Virus record (IMG/VR): IMGVR_UViG_3300020061_000011 | Span: 1-44,192 of that record | Length of the DNA: 44,192 nucleotides | Strand: one strand, 5' to 3' | Origin: a virus | In this document: piece by piece, positions 32,748-40,111 of the stretch | How the letters are laid out: the number at the start of each line of letters is the position of its first letter | How positions within the stretch are numbered: position 1 is the first letter of the stretch | Notes under the pieces: generated by a model | The model's input: the letters and a program-made list of their open reading frames with translations, nothing else | What the model was told of the DNA's origin: nothing | Database searches by the model: none | Position numbers and translations under genes: made by a program

Positions 32748-34322
32748 TTAAGCGGCTTTCGCCGCTTGTTCGTCTCGATCCTTGCCCAGCATTTCGGCGA
32801 TCAGATCATCGCGCGATACCACGGAATTATTGATGTCACGCTTCTTACGCATGTTGTTCGTTGCCTTGACCCATGCGGTGCCTTTCACGACGATCATGTA
32901 AAAGAACGTGGAATATTTCTGGCCCTTGCGAGACAGGCGTTTCCACCACTGATCGAAGTCGCCGGGAACAGTCGTCGGCTCCGCAGAAATGCCGTGATGG
33001 CATACGCCTTGCAAATTCAGGCCGACGCCGCCGGATTCGTAGTTCGCTACCAGAATGCGGCACTTGGGATCGTCCAGAAATATCTGCTTATTCTTCTCGT
33101 TCCTGCTACCGCTGTTGCCGCCGTAGATCGTAACTGTATTGTGCTGCTTGAACCGTTCGGCGATCATCTCGACCGTCTTGCGGTAATAACAGCCGATGAA
33201 TACCTTATGCTTGTCCACGTCGATCTGCTTCAACAGCTCTTCGATCGCGACCATTACCTGCGATTCTTCATTAAGATGCAGAATGCTTGGCTGCATCACC
33301 GACTGCATACAAATCTGCCGGAGCGTCGCTGTCTGCTCGCCTGAGATAGACGTGCCGTCCTTGAACTCCATCACCTTGGCGGTGACGAAATGCTCGTAAC
33401 GCTTCGCATGCTTCGGCGACAGAGTGATCGGGAAATCAGGGAACAATACGGGCGGAAGCTTCTCCGGCATATCTTTCTCTTCGATACGCCGCGCCTGCAA
33501 GTACAGGTTCTTTCTCAGCAGTTCTAGGTTCTTGAAGCTGTCTATAACTTGAATGTCGCGCTCGACGATACTACCGCCCTTGTTGAAGCGAACCGGTATT
33601 TTCTTGTAGTTGATGTGTTGATTCGCAAACGACGTGTGCGACTTGTAAACCCACGGCGTAACCATTCGGATGTACCCGTACAGGCTATCCAGATTATTCT
33701 TTGCCGGCGTGCCGTGCATGCCGCACAGCGTCGCGTCATCGTTGCGCGTCAAATAGCTTTCAATCGCGGCGTACGTCTTCGTATCCGGATTAGAAAAGTA
33801 ATCACATTCATCGCATGTAAGCGACTTGAACCCTAGCTGCTCGAACAGCATGAATTCTTTCAGGAACAGCGCTGGCGTGGTCAGCACGATATGCGGCGGA
33901 GGCGGACCGCTCCCATCCGTCTTGTTTCCGGTCAGCCAGCGCGTCGCTTGCGCGTTCCGCTCGGTCGGTGATCCGTGGTAAATCTCGATCGACAGGCGAT
34001 CCTCAACCCCCTCGAACGTATCGATCAAGGACTGACGGAACTGTTCCAACAGGATAGGCGGCATCAGCGCTACAGCGCGGTTGCCCACGGCGGCGTGCCA
34101 GATCATCGCCGCTTGGCCCGGCAGCGTCTTACCCGTGCCTTGCACGTCATACAGCGCCGCACGCTGATAGCAGAACAACAGGTTCAGTCCTGTGACCTGC
34201 GTGAACATCGGTGAAATATGCCCAAAATCAGGATGCATGATGCGCATGCCAGCAAACCACGCTGGAATCTGCGATGCATCCATTTTCGCTTCGAGAAAGT
34301 ATTGGCGAAGGTCGTGACCCAT
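32748..34322 (-). CDS. SNF2-type superfamily 2 DNA helicase/translocase
   Basis: A 524-residue ATP-dependent DNA translocase or helicase. Walker A is QGTGKT (61-66) preceded by a Q-motif-like CYQRAALYD. Motif II is DECD (171-174) and motif III includes MHGTPAKNN. Lobe 2 holds motif IV (FIGCYYRKTVEMIAERF), motif V (ILVANYESGGVGLNLQG) and motif VI (FDQWWKRLSRKGQK), where SNF2 proteins have Q-x-x-x-R-x-x-R-x-G-Q. There is no extra N- or C-terminal domain, so it is a minimal core as in many phages. Likely roles are fork restart, branch migration or protein removal. Overlaps the preceding small gene by one base. Confidence 0.9.
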   Translation of the reverse strand: MGHDLRQYFLEAKMDASQIPAWFAGMRIMHPDFGHISPMFTQVTGLNLLFCYQRAALYDVQGTGKTLPGQAAMIWHAAVGNRAVALMPPILLEQFRQSLIDTFEGVEDRLSIEIYHGSPTERNAQATRWLTGNKTDGSGPPPPHIVLTTPALFLKEFMLFEQLGFKSLTCDECDYFSNPDTKTYAAIESYLTRNDDATLCGMHGTPAKNNLDSLYGYIRMVTPWVYKSHTSFANQHINYKKIPVRFNKGGSIVERDIQVIDSFKNLELLRKNLYLQARRIEEKDMPEKLPPVLFPDFPITLSPKHAKRYEHFVTAKVMEFKDGTSISGEQTATLRQICMQSVMQPSILHLNEESQVMVAIEELLKQIDVDKHKVFIGCYYRKTVEMIAERFKQHNTVTIYGGNSGSRNEKNKQIFLDDPKCRILVANYESGGVGLNLQGVCHHGISAEPTTVPGDFDQWWKRLSRKGQKYSTFFYMIVVKGTAWVKATNNMRKKRDINNSVVSRDDLIAEMLGKDRDEQAAKAA

Positions 34323-34558
34323 TAGTTCACCTTTTTCGGATTGAACTTTACCTTGCCCTCAGTATAGTCCAAAACCTGAGATTCGCAAATAGCTGCCAGC
34401 GTATCCGGAGTCATCGTGCCGTACGTGTCAAACTGGGTTGGCTTACTTTCAAACCGGATAAACAGCTGTAACTCGCATCTTTGAAACTGGTCCGATATTT
34501 CTGAAACGAGTTCCACCAGCCGCTTTTTAATGAGGCTTTCCAGCTTCTTGTCGTCCAT
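34322..34558 (-). CDS. Small unknown protein (78 aa)
   Basis: Not recognised. Starts at ATG 34558, sharing one base with the primase-helicase stop (TGATG), and ends one base inside the SNF2 helicase ATG, so it is translationally coupled on both sides. The sequence has a charged helical N-terminus (DDKKLESLIKKRLVELVSEI), a strand pair QLFIRFES and a basic C-terminus (YTEGKVKFNPKKVN). Possibly a primase- or helicase-associated factor; the inference is from position only. Confidence 0.6.
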   Translation of the reverse strand: MDDKKLESLIKKRLVELVSEISDQFQRCELQLFIRFESKPTQFDTYGTMTPDTLAAICESQVLDYTEGKVKFNPKKVN

Positions 34559-37500
34559 CAGTTTTCCTCGAAGCAAGATACCTCTATCCCTTTCTCCGCC
34601 AGCTTGGCGATATTGAACTTCATGACCGCGCGGTTACGCGCAAAGCCGTCGCGCACCGCAGCTACCGACTCACAGTACGGAGCGAACTTAATCAGCTCTT
34701 TGAACTGCGTGTGCGTCTGGATGACCGGGCGTTCGTGGAAACCCATCTTGTACCGGCAATACTGCGAATGCGCGCTTATGCTGTCCAGATACAGTGCATT
34801 ACCTTCGCGGAAGTAATACTGATTTTTCGGTAGCCACGGGTAGCCGTCCTGTTTGGATGAGATTTCCGACATGACTGCCATGTCCTGCATAACGCGATCC
34901 GCTTCGGATTGTGTCTTACGCGTAGCGATCTCGTCTGCCCTCATCGTTGTCGATTCAAGGAACGTCGCTTCCAGCTCGGCCAGCTCTTCGCCGATCCCCA
35001 GCGCGTACTTGACGTTCAAATGTTCGGCGAACTTGATCCCAGCGAGCACGACACAAAACCCATAGTGCGTGCGGTCTCCTACCTTCGTCGGAATCTTATC
35101 GTACCCATACTGCACCCATTCCCTGACTTGATCGACGTTAATGTGTATCACTTCCATGTACGCCGTCTTCGCGAAACGATTGAAATAGGTGTAGTCGCGC
35201 TTCACTTCCATGAAAGCATCTTCCATCCCCGGCCCCTTGCGATCCTGCTGGTTCATCTGCACTTGAACGCAGCGATGCACCAGCGCCGGGGCCATGATGG
35301 ACTGCTCGGAACACAGCACGGTCGGTCCGGTCAGCACCACGTCGGTTGTATACGCGCCTAGCTGGCCGTCGCCGTGTATCTTCGAGTTCTTGATCGTTCC
35401 GCGCTTGATCGAATGCTGATTGAACACCTTCTTGAAGTGCTCGACAAACTGGTCATACAGCTTGCCCAGCGGGCCGGCGTTGAATTCCTCGACCAGACGC
35501 GGGACCGTCATGGTTTCCGCGACAAACGCGCTCGCTGCGAAAGGTGTCGATCCGCCGCCGCCCAACGACAACGGCATCGCATTTTCCGATCCGCTGCCGC
35601 CAAGGTAGTGGATACCGTGGAGCGCTGCGAACAGCCCGCTTGTCTGCGTCTTGCCGGCTTCCGCGTTACCCCACAGAGACAACAGCGGAAACTCATTTGT
35701 ATACGCGAATATGTGCTGCTTGAGGAAACACGCCATATTCCAGCCCATCATCTGCGCGATGATGGGTTTCTGATTTATCTTGAAAAGCTTGCGGAACATC
35801 TCGGACGTGCGGGCATCGCCCTCGCCCTCTGTGATCGCCTTCACGACGCTCAGGCGCGGCGCTCCCATGATCCGACCGGACAGGCTGTACAAATTCTCGC
35901 CGCCGTACTGATCCACGCTGTACCCCGGCTCGACGTAAGTAAACACGTCCTGTCCGCCCACCTTCGCATGGTGGATACCGTGGCTGTAGACGCGCCGGAT
36001 GTTTATGGTCGTCTTCTCGATGCCGCTGAGTAGTGCGCTTTTCATACGCTGTATGTCTTCGTCTTTGCCGATGAAGGCGAGGTTTTTGAGTCCGCCAAAT
36101 GCGCCGATGTATGCGGCCTTAGATGACCATGCTTGTTCGTCGATGATTACCTTGCCGACGCGCTTATTCTGACAGTATACGATTGCTTCTACTGCTACGC
36201 GCCGATCTTCGTCTAAATTAGACACTCGCTCTATGAAGACTTTCGTGAAGCGCAAAACGTAGTTTGTAACTCGGCGCGGTCCTGCTTGCGATAGGAAGTG
36301 ATATTCGCAACTGGATATGATTAGCCCTTCGGCCGTGTCATCAACCGCGTCCGGCGCTCGATCTCGGCTATGTGTGGGAACTTCGCGTGGAACGCTGCCA
36401 TTATCGCCGCCCCCTCCCACCCCAGTCGGACCGCTTGGCGGTTCTCCTTCTCCCCCGCCTTCATTTCCGGCAGCATTTGCATTGTCTGGGCTGCGGATTG
36501 TGATTTGAGAATCATCATCGTTGCGATCCTCTCTCGATTGGTTTTTCGCTTGGATGGCTTCTTCGGTGTCGTCTTCCTGCTGATACCGAATAAAGCAAAT
36601 TGGACACCGCTCGCACGGCGGCTTCGCAAGAATCGAAAGTATCGATCGACAGCTCCAAGAATAATCGGTGCCGCCGGCAACAGTACCGAAACTGCGCCGT
36701 ACATGGTCAAGACGACTTTCGATATTGTCATGCGATTCTCCCGAAGAATTTCGCGCAAACACTTCCAGCGTTTCTTTCTGATCGGTCGGCGGTACGAACG
36801 CACGGACCGACTTCATCATCTGCACGGACTTCTTGTTGAATCCTATGTCCGACCGGATATTCTCATCCGACATTAAGTCCTGCGCGCACGGCGGCAGCTG
36901 TTCATCGCCCAGCGCGTTACGCATGTTGTCATCGATCAACGTCGCGATCAGAGGTTTCACGTCCTCTGCCCGGCGCTTCGAGAACTTGAACAACGTTTCC
37001 AGCATCGGCGTCCGATGCCCGTTCACCTTCGGAACCGGGATATCTCGCGGCTCCGACACCATCTTGTGATATTCCTTGACGTTTAGCTTATCGAGTTCTT
37101 GCGCGGTCACCAGCACCTTGTAGGTACCTGTATCCTCGCGTTTGCGGTTAGGGAGCCGCCACATGCGGCCTTTGCCTCGCGTGTAGACTTCCCAGTCTAC
37201 ATCGCCGACGTGCATGGACTTCGCTAGTTCCCGGTAAATCAGAGGCAGATCGACCATCTCCACGGCATCCGTGAAAATGTGCATCGGCAGCGTAATATGC
37301 AGCCCCTTCTTCCCCGACAACCAAACAGTGCAATGCGCCGGATTAACGCCGGAATCGCCCATTTTGTCTATGGCTTTCTTAGCGGTCTTGATGCTCTTGG
37401 AAAGGTCCGGACTATCGATATCCAGATAGAACGGCCCGGTGTAGTGAAGCTCGCCAGTCAGGGTTTGTTGGAACCCCGCTGCCTGATTAACAGCGAGGAC

Positions 37501-37617
37501 CGTACAAAACCCGTATTTCTCATCAACTAGCGCAGCCTCTTCTTCCGGAGTACCTACCTTGATCGCATCCCAAACGCCCTTTTTTTCATGGCCTTTGAAA
37601 TAACGGAAAAAATCCAT
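34558..37617 (-). CDS. Primase-helicase: archaeo-eukaryotic-type primase fused to a P-loop helicase
   Basis: A 1,019-residue replication protein. The N-terminal 200 residues hold the AEP primase core: D66-x-D68 in FYLDIDS, S101-G-K-K-G-L-H107 (the S-x-H-type motif), and D141 followed by R-x-x-R-x-P (VDWEVYTRGKGRMWRLPN). Residues 244-341 carry LPPCAQDLM, WSC (C323) and PPCERCPIC (C335, C338, C341), a Cys set reminiscent of the PriL-type iron-sulfur domain. A low-complexity Gly/Pro/Asp linker (345-430) leads to a helicase-like C-terminal half with Walker A GNAEAGKT (650-657), a Walker B-like acidic segment near 700-712 and an arginine-rich end. Probably primes and unwinds at the phage fork. Confidence 0.85.
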   Translation of the reverse strand: MDFFRYFKGHEKKGVWDAIKVGTPEEEAALVDEKYGFCTVLAVNQAAGFQQTLTGELHYTGPFYLDIDSPDLSKSIKTAKKAIDKMGDSGVNPAHCTVWLSGKKGLHITLPMHIFTDAVEMVDLPLIYRELAKSMHVGDVDWEVYTRGKGRMWRLPNRKREDTGTYKVLVTAQELDKLNVKEYHKMVSEPRDIPVPKVNGHRTPMLETLFKFSKRRAEDVKPLIATLIDDNMRNALGDEQLPPCAQDLMSDENIRSDIGFNKKSVQMMKSVRAFVPPTDQKETLEVFARNSSGESHDNIESRLDHVRRSFGTVAGGTDYSWSCRSILSILAKPPCERCPICFIRYQQEDDTEEAIQAKNQSREDRNDDDSQITIRSPDNANAAGNEGGGEGEPPSGPTGVGGGGDNGSVPREVPTHSRDRAPDAVDDTAEGLIISSCEYHFLSQAGPRRVTNYVLRFTKVFIERVSNLDEDRRVAVEAIVYCQNKRVGKVIIDEQAWSSKAAYIGAFGGLKNLAFIGKDEDIQRMKSALLSGIEKTTINIRRVYSHGIHHAKVGGQDVFTYVEPGYSVDQYGGENLYSLSGRIMGAPRLSVVKAITEGEGDARTSEMFRKLFKINQKPIIAQMMGWNMACFLKQHIFAYTNEFPLLSLWGNAEAGKTQTSGLFAALHGIHYLGGSGSENAMPLSLGGGGSTPFAASAFVAETMTVPRLVEEFNAGPLGKLYDQFVEHFKKVFNQHSIKRGTIKNSKIHGDGQLGAYTTDVVLTGPTVLCSEQSIMAPALVHRCVQVQMNQQDRKGPGMEDAFMEVKRDYTYFNRFAKTAYMEVIHINVDQVREWVQYGYDKIPTKVGDRTHYGFCVVLAGIKFAEHLNVKYALGIGEELAELEATFLESTTMRADEIATRKTQSEADRVMQDMAVMSEISSKQDGYPWLPKNQYYFREGNALYLDSISAHSQYCRYKMGFHERPVIQTHTQFKELIKFAPYCESVAAVRDGFARNRAVMKFNIAKLAEKGIEVSCFEEN

Positions 37618-37626
37618 TGGGCTGGC

Positions 37627-37950
37627 TCAGTCTTCGATCGATATGGAAACGCTTGCAGGGACGAGGAAAATCATGTTCGGCACGACGAGCGATCCGCCGT
37701 TGCGAACATCCATTCTTATGGGGATAACGGGCTTGACCCAGTAACCGGGTCCAAGCAGAGGATTCTGCACTTCGCGCATAGCGTTGCCTTCGACGATAAA
37801 TCCGTTTTCTGTCCACATATACCACGACAGACGGCCATCATCTACTTTGAACGACACGAGCTGAAGATGGCCTAGGCACTCTTGGCTGCCAGCTCGGGTG
37901 AACACCGCCTTAGCGCCGACTGCCATCGGCATCGCTAGCTTGCGCTTCAT
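37627..37950 (-). CDS. Small unknown protein (107 aa)
   Basis: Not recognised. Beta-rich, starting MKRKLAMPMAVGAKAVFTRA and ending FLVPASVSISIED, with GRLSWYMWTENGFIVEG in the middle. No Cys pair, membrane segment or catalytic motif is evident. It follows two hairpins that separate it from the upstream Lys/Gly-tailed gene, and is followed nine bases later by the primase-helicase. A weak Shine-Dalgarno (GGGATTCC) precedes the ATG. Confidence 0.55.
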   Translation of the reverse strand: MKRKLAMPMAVGAKAVFTRAGSQECLGHLQLVSFKVDDGRLSWYMWTENGFIVEGNAMREVQNPLLGPGYWVKPVIPIRMDVRNGGSLVVPNMIFLVPASVSISIED

Positions 37951-37968
37951 GAAGGAATCCCGCGAATG

Positions 37969-37985
37969 CCGGGCGGTGCGCCCGG
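37969..37985 (-). promoter_or_regulatory. GC-rich hairpin just upstream of the 37950 start
   Basis: Stem CCGGGC (37969-37974) with GCCCGG (37980-37985) and a five-base loop. It lies 18 bases before the ATG of the 107-residue gene. It could block or tune ribosome access or protect an mRNA 5' end; no ligand-binding architecture is evident. Confidence 0.35.
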
Positions 37986-38010
37986 TGAACAGTAGCTTAC
38001 CGGAATGTGA

Positions 38011-38044
38011 CGAAGCCCGCCAGACTTGCGCCGGGCGGGCTTCG
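38011..38044 (-). terminator. Strong hairpin between 132-aa and 107-aa genes
   Basis: Perfect 11-bp stem CGAAGCCCGCC (38011-38021) with 38034-38044 around a 12-base loop, located 23 bases after the stop of the 132-residue gene. The - strand continuation is TCACATT, so there is no real U-tract; it may be a weak or Rho-assisted terminator, or an mRNA stabiliser that keeps the first gene's message higher than the rest. Confidence 0.45.
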
Positions 38045-38067
38045 TGCGTGACGCTACAGCCGCTGTA

Positions 38068-38466
38068 TTACTTGCCCTTGCCCTTGCCCTTGGCGTTGGC
38101 GCTGGGGGCACTTTCGGTACCCGAACCGTCGCCGGCAGCCTTGGCGGCGCGCGGAGTGCGCACGATCGCCGTGGGCGCCTTGTCCGACTCGCGGCGCAGG
38201 AACACCAGCTGGTTTTCGGCGTCGTCCTTCTTGTCCGCCGTACGCAGCGTGAAGTCGATACCGTTCTGGAGACCGCGCTTTTCGAGGTTGTTCTTGACGG
38301 CGCTGGACTTGCCGGCGCGGAACTCGAAAGTCACCAGCTCCCCGCTTTCGAGAGCGTTGAACTCGCGGGCCAGACCATCCCAATCGAAGCGGTCACCGCC
38401 GAGTGTCTCGAACGTCTTCGCAACGGCCTCGAAATTGGCGCTTTCCTTCGTGATCTTGTTGAACAT
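38068..38466 (-). CDS. Unknown promoter-proximal protein with Lys/Gly tail (possible DNA-binding)
   Basis: Not recognised. A 132-residue protein directly behind the best promoter of the window, with strong AGAGGAAA Shine-Dalgarno. Residues 1-90 look folded and mixed alpha/beta (FETLGGDRFDWDGLAREFNA, ELVTFEFRAGKSSAVKNNLE, AENQLVFLRRESD). Residues 100-132 are Ala/Gly/Ser/Lys-rich and end KGKGKGK, encoded by a run of the repeat CTTGCC on the + strand. A basic, flexible tail suggests contact with nucleic acid. The strong promoter and being first gene suggest high expression, perhaps as a DNA-coating or early regulatory protein; this is inference. Confidence 0.6.
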   Translation of the reverse strand: MFNKITKESANFEAVAKTFETLGGDRFDWDGLAREFNALESGELVTFEFRAGKSSAVKNNLEKRGLQNGIDFTLRTADKKDDAENQLVFLRRESDKAPTAIVRTPRAAKAAGDGSGTESAPSANAKGKGKGK

Positions 38467-38515
38467 GACGTGGTTTCCTCTTGGTTGTGGAAGTGCTTGC
38501 GTTTGCAGCGTCCAT

Positions 38516-38544
38516 ACAATAACACCGAGTTATACGTGTGTCAA
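38516..38544 (-). promoter_or_regulatory. Sigma70-type promoter for replication operon
   Basis: On the - strand a perfect -35 TTGACA (38544-38539), a 17-base spacer and a -10 TATTGT (38521-38516, four of six matching TATAAT, with T1, A2 and T6 kept) lie 50 bases before the ATG of the 132-residue gene. This is the clearest promoter in the window. It would transcribe leftward through the primase-helicase and on to sbcC at 21194 if the intervening hairpins are leaky. Confidence 0.75.
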
Positions 38545-38551
38545 CGGTGTT
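38521..38551 (-). promoter_or_regulatory. Inverted repeat framing the promoter: candidate operator
   Basis: Arms AACACCG (38521-38527) and CGGTGTT (38545-38551) are exact reverse complements centred at 38536, so the arms lie just outside -35 and over -10. The right arm overlaps the stop codon of the upstream gene. The layout suits a dimeric repressor or activator, but 7-base arms of spacing 17 could arise by chance. Confidence 0.4.
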
Positions 38552-39125
38552 AGTGCGTGGAAACGATGAAGCGGTACGATCTCCCTTTACCGCCTCTCTT
38601 CAGCCGGATACGCGGCCAGAGTGGGCGCGGCTCCAACATTCTGCGGATCGCCGTGTCTATGACGGCTTGATCCAATAAGACGGCGCACTTTACTTCAACC
38701 AACTCCATCCGCTCGATCGACAGGATACGACTGGCTTGGTTGATAGTCAGAATTGCGCCGCCTACGGTCAGGTACGGCTCGAAGGGGTATCCGAGTTCCG
38801 GGTCCGGCCGGGAACGTAGATAGAAATTGTCTGGCCCCCATGGAAGAGCCGCAAGTTTTTTGTGGAGCCACCTTGGCGCTGACTCTGCGCCGAATCCGTC
38901 AACGTCTTCAAGGAAGCGCTGGTACCCACGTTCGATTGCAGTTTGGTCTGATCCATGGCTTTGCCCTCCCCAGTCGGGAGACGTGTCGAATGACGCGTAG
39001 TTTATACACTTGCAGAACTGAATGGTCAACAACTGCTTTCGCGGCAGATTCGCGATCGGATCGTGAAGTACGTCTTGTTCCAACAGCTGTACTTCCTGCG
39101 GAGAAGGTCGGCGGAACACGCTCAT
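38550..39125 (-). CDS. Unknown protein (191 aa)
   Basis: Not recognised. A soluble 191-residue protein with an N-terminal helical part (SPQEVQLLEQDVLHDPIANL, ITIQFCKCINYASFD), a Gly/Ser/His loop (GGQSHGSDQT), an aromatic segment (PWGPDNFYLRSRPD) and a beta-helix-beta C-terminus (LTVGGAILTINQASRIL, ELVEVKCAVLLDQ) ending in a basic, Arg-rich tail. The start overlaps the upstream gene's stop by four bases (ATGA). Its TAA lies against the promoter of the replication operon, so it belongs to the upstream transcription unit. Confidence 0.55.
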   Translation of the reverse strand: MSVFRRPSPQEVQLLEQDVLHDPIANLPRKQLLTIQFCKCINYASFDTSPDWGGQSHGSDQTAIERGYQRFLEDVDGFGAESAPRWLHKKLAALPWGPDNFYLRSRPDPELGYPFEPYLTVGGAILTINQASRILSIERMELVEVKCAVLLDQAVIDTAIRRMLEPRPLWPRIRLKRGGKGRSYRFIVSTH

Positions 39126-39547
39126 CCCAGATCGCCTCCTTTGATAGCGTCCGTGAAGCGCGTCTCCATATCCGTGATGACCTCAGCGTACGGGATCATC
39201 GAGATAACCTCCCACGTCCCCTGTGAGACGGCCACCATCAACGGCAGCGTCCGCGCGGCGCTCTCTATCAGGCGCCCAGTCATGCGTGCGATCCATGCGT
39301 CATTGACGACACAGCTCAGCTCGGCACGGGCAGCAGGAGCGCGATCCGTTGCGTCCAGATATGTTAGCCACATGAAGGCGTGGAACAGCGGGATCACGAC
39401 CTGATCCGACTCATGGCCCGGTTCGCTCAGTCTTTGCCGGATTGACGCGTGCGCGTCGCGCATGGGCGATGACAGATTCTTCAATGCTCGCGCCTGCCGC
39501 ATGTCGGCAAATGACACCACTGTATCGTTCTTGGGCGAGTCGTTCAT
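39122..39547 (-). CDS. Unknown protein (141 aa), overlapping HTH gene
   Basis: Not recognised. Start ATG 39547 has GGAGGA eight bases upstream; earlier in-frame ATG 39628 lacks a Shine-Dalgarno and lies within the HTH gene. The protein starts NDSPKNDTVVSFADMRQARA, with a central helical and aromatic segment FHAFMWLTYLDATDRAPAA, and ends with TDAIKGGDLG. Its first 46 codons overlap the HTH gene in another frame by 137 bases, an unusually long overlap for this window. The reading frame looks protein-like through the overlap. A four-base overlap joins it to the next gene. Confidence 0.55.
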   Translation of the reverse strand: MNDSPKNDTVVSFADMRQARALKNLSSPMRDAHASIRQRLSEPGHESDQVVIPLFHAFMWLTYLDATDRAPAARAELSCVVNDAWIARMTGRLIESAARTLPLMVAVSQGTWEVISMIPYAEVITDMETRFTDAIKGGDLG

Positions 39548-39923
39548 TGCTATCCTCCGAATTGTGAATGTACTTGTTTGCTTCGGTAACGCGCATTCCG
39601 TTGAAGTTACAGAATACTTCGTACTCATCCGTCGCTAAGACTTCTTTAGCGCGTTTGATGATCTCTCGCACGAAGCGCTGACGGTTACGCGTCGATTCCT
39701 GATACTTGGGGTTACACCCTTGCAACGGCAGAGGTATCAGCGGGCCGCCTGCGTACGGCAAAATATCACCGTACAGTATGCGCGCGATCGAACTCTCGCT
39801 TACCTTGTATTCCTCTGCTAGCAGCTCGATGCTGCCATTGTCAGCGAATGACTCACGTATAGCAACAACGTCGCTGATGTTCAAGTTTTCGCGATCTCCA
39901 TCGCCCCAACTGCGATCGATCAT
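39411..39923 (-). CDS. Helix-turn-helix protein, candidate regulator
   Basis: A 170-residue protein with a helix-turn-helix of the sigma-region-4/HTH type near residues 17-53: SDVVAIRESFADNGSIELLA, followed by EEYKVSESSIARILYGD, the classic A-x-x-[FY]-x-V-S-x-x-[ST]-[IV]-x-[RK]-I-L pattern. The middle (RFVREIIKRAKEVL, YEVFCNFNGM) is helical or mixed. Residues 126-170 (ERLAQERYSGVIC and on) overlap the next gene out of frame and look like non-coding Arg/Ala-rich sequence, so the true stop may have been lost or the tail may be a real overlap. Candidate binder of the inverted repeat at 38521-38551, only by proximity. Overlaps its upstream gene by four bases. Confidence 0.6.
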   Translation of the reverse strand: MIDRSWGDGDRENLNISDVVAIRESFADNGSIELLAEEYKVSESSIARILYGDILPYAGGPLIPLPLQGCNPKYQESTRNRQRFVREIIKRAKEVLATDEYEVFCNFNGMRVTEANKYIHNSEDSNERLAQERYSGVICRHAAGASIEESVIAHARRARVNPAKTERTGP

Positions 39924-40111
39924 ACAGGTTCCTTTGCGATCACGAACACGACTCGCTTCTGACCGAGTTCCGGGCGTACGTTTTCTAGATCGTCAATCGC
40001 CTCGATCTTGAATAGACGGTTGAAATACGGGTGATAGACGTACATGTCTTCTCCGACACGTTCGTCGGGAAGTTCGTCAAGCAGCCGCTTGATCTCGTGA
40101 ACGCGCATCAT
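39920..40111 (-). CDS. Small unknown protein (63 aa)
   Basis: Not recognised. Starts at ATG 40111 or 40108 in an ATGATGA overlap with the ThyX stop; the frame upstream of this inside thyX is non-coding in character. Sequence: HEIKRLLDELPDERVGEDMY, YHPYFNRLFKIEAIDDL, LGQKRVVFVIAKEPV, predicted helix then beta. It resembles small phage proteins of mixed alpha/beta fold with no known role. Overlaps the HTH gene by four bases, hence coupled with it. Confidence 0.55.
   Translation of the reverse strand: MMRVHEIKRLLDELPDERVGEDMYVYHPYFNRLFKIEAIDDLENVRPELGQKRVVFVIAKEPV

Noticed and set aside
35374-36033. 219-codon open frame on the + strand opposite the primase-helicase
   Set aside because: Arg/His/Leu-rich with no motif or ribosome site; shadow of the helicase half.
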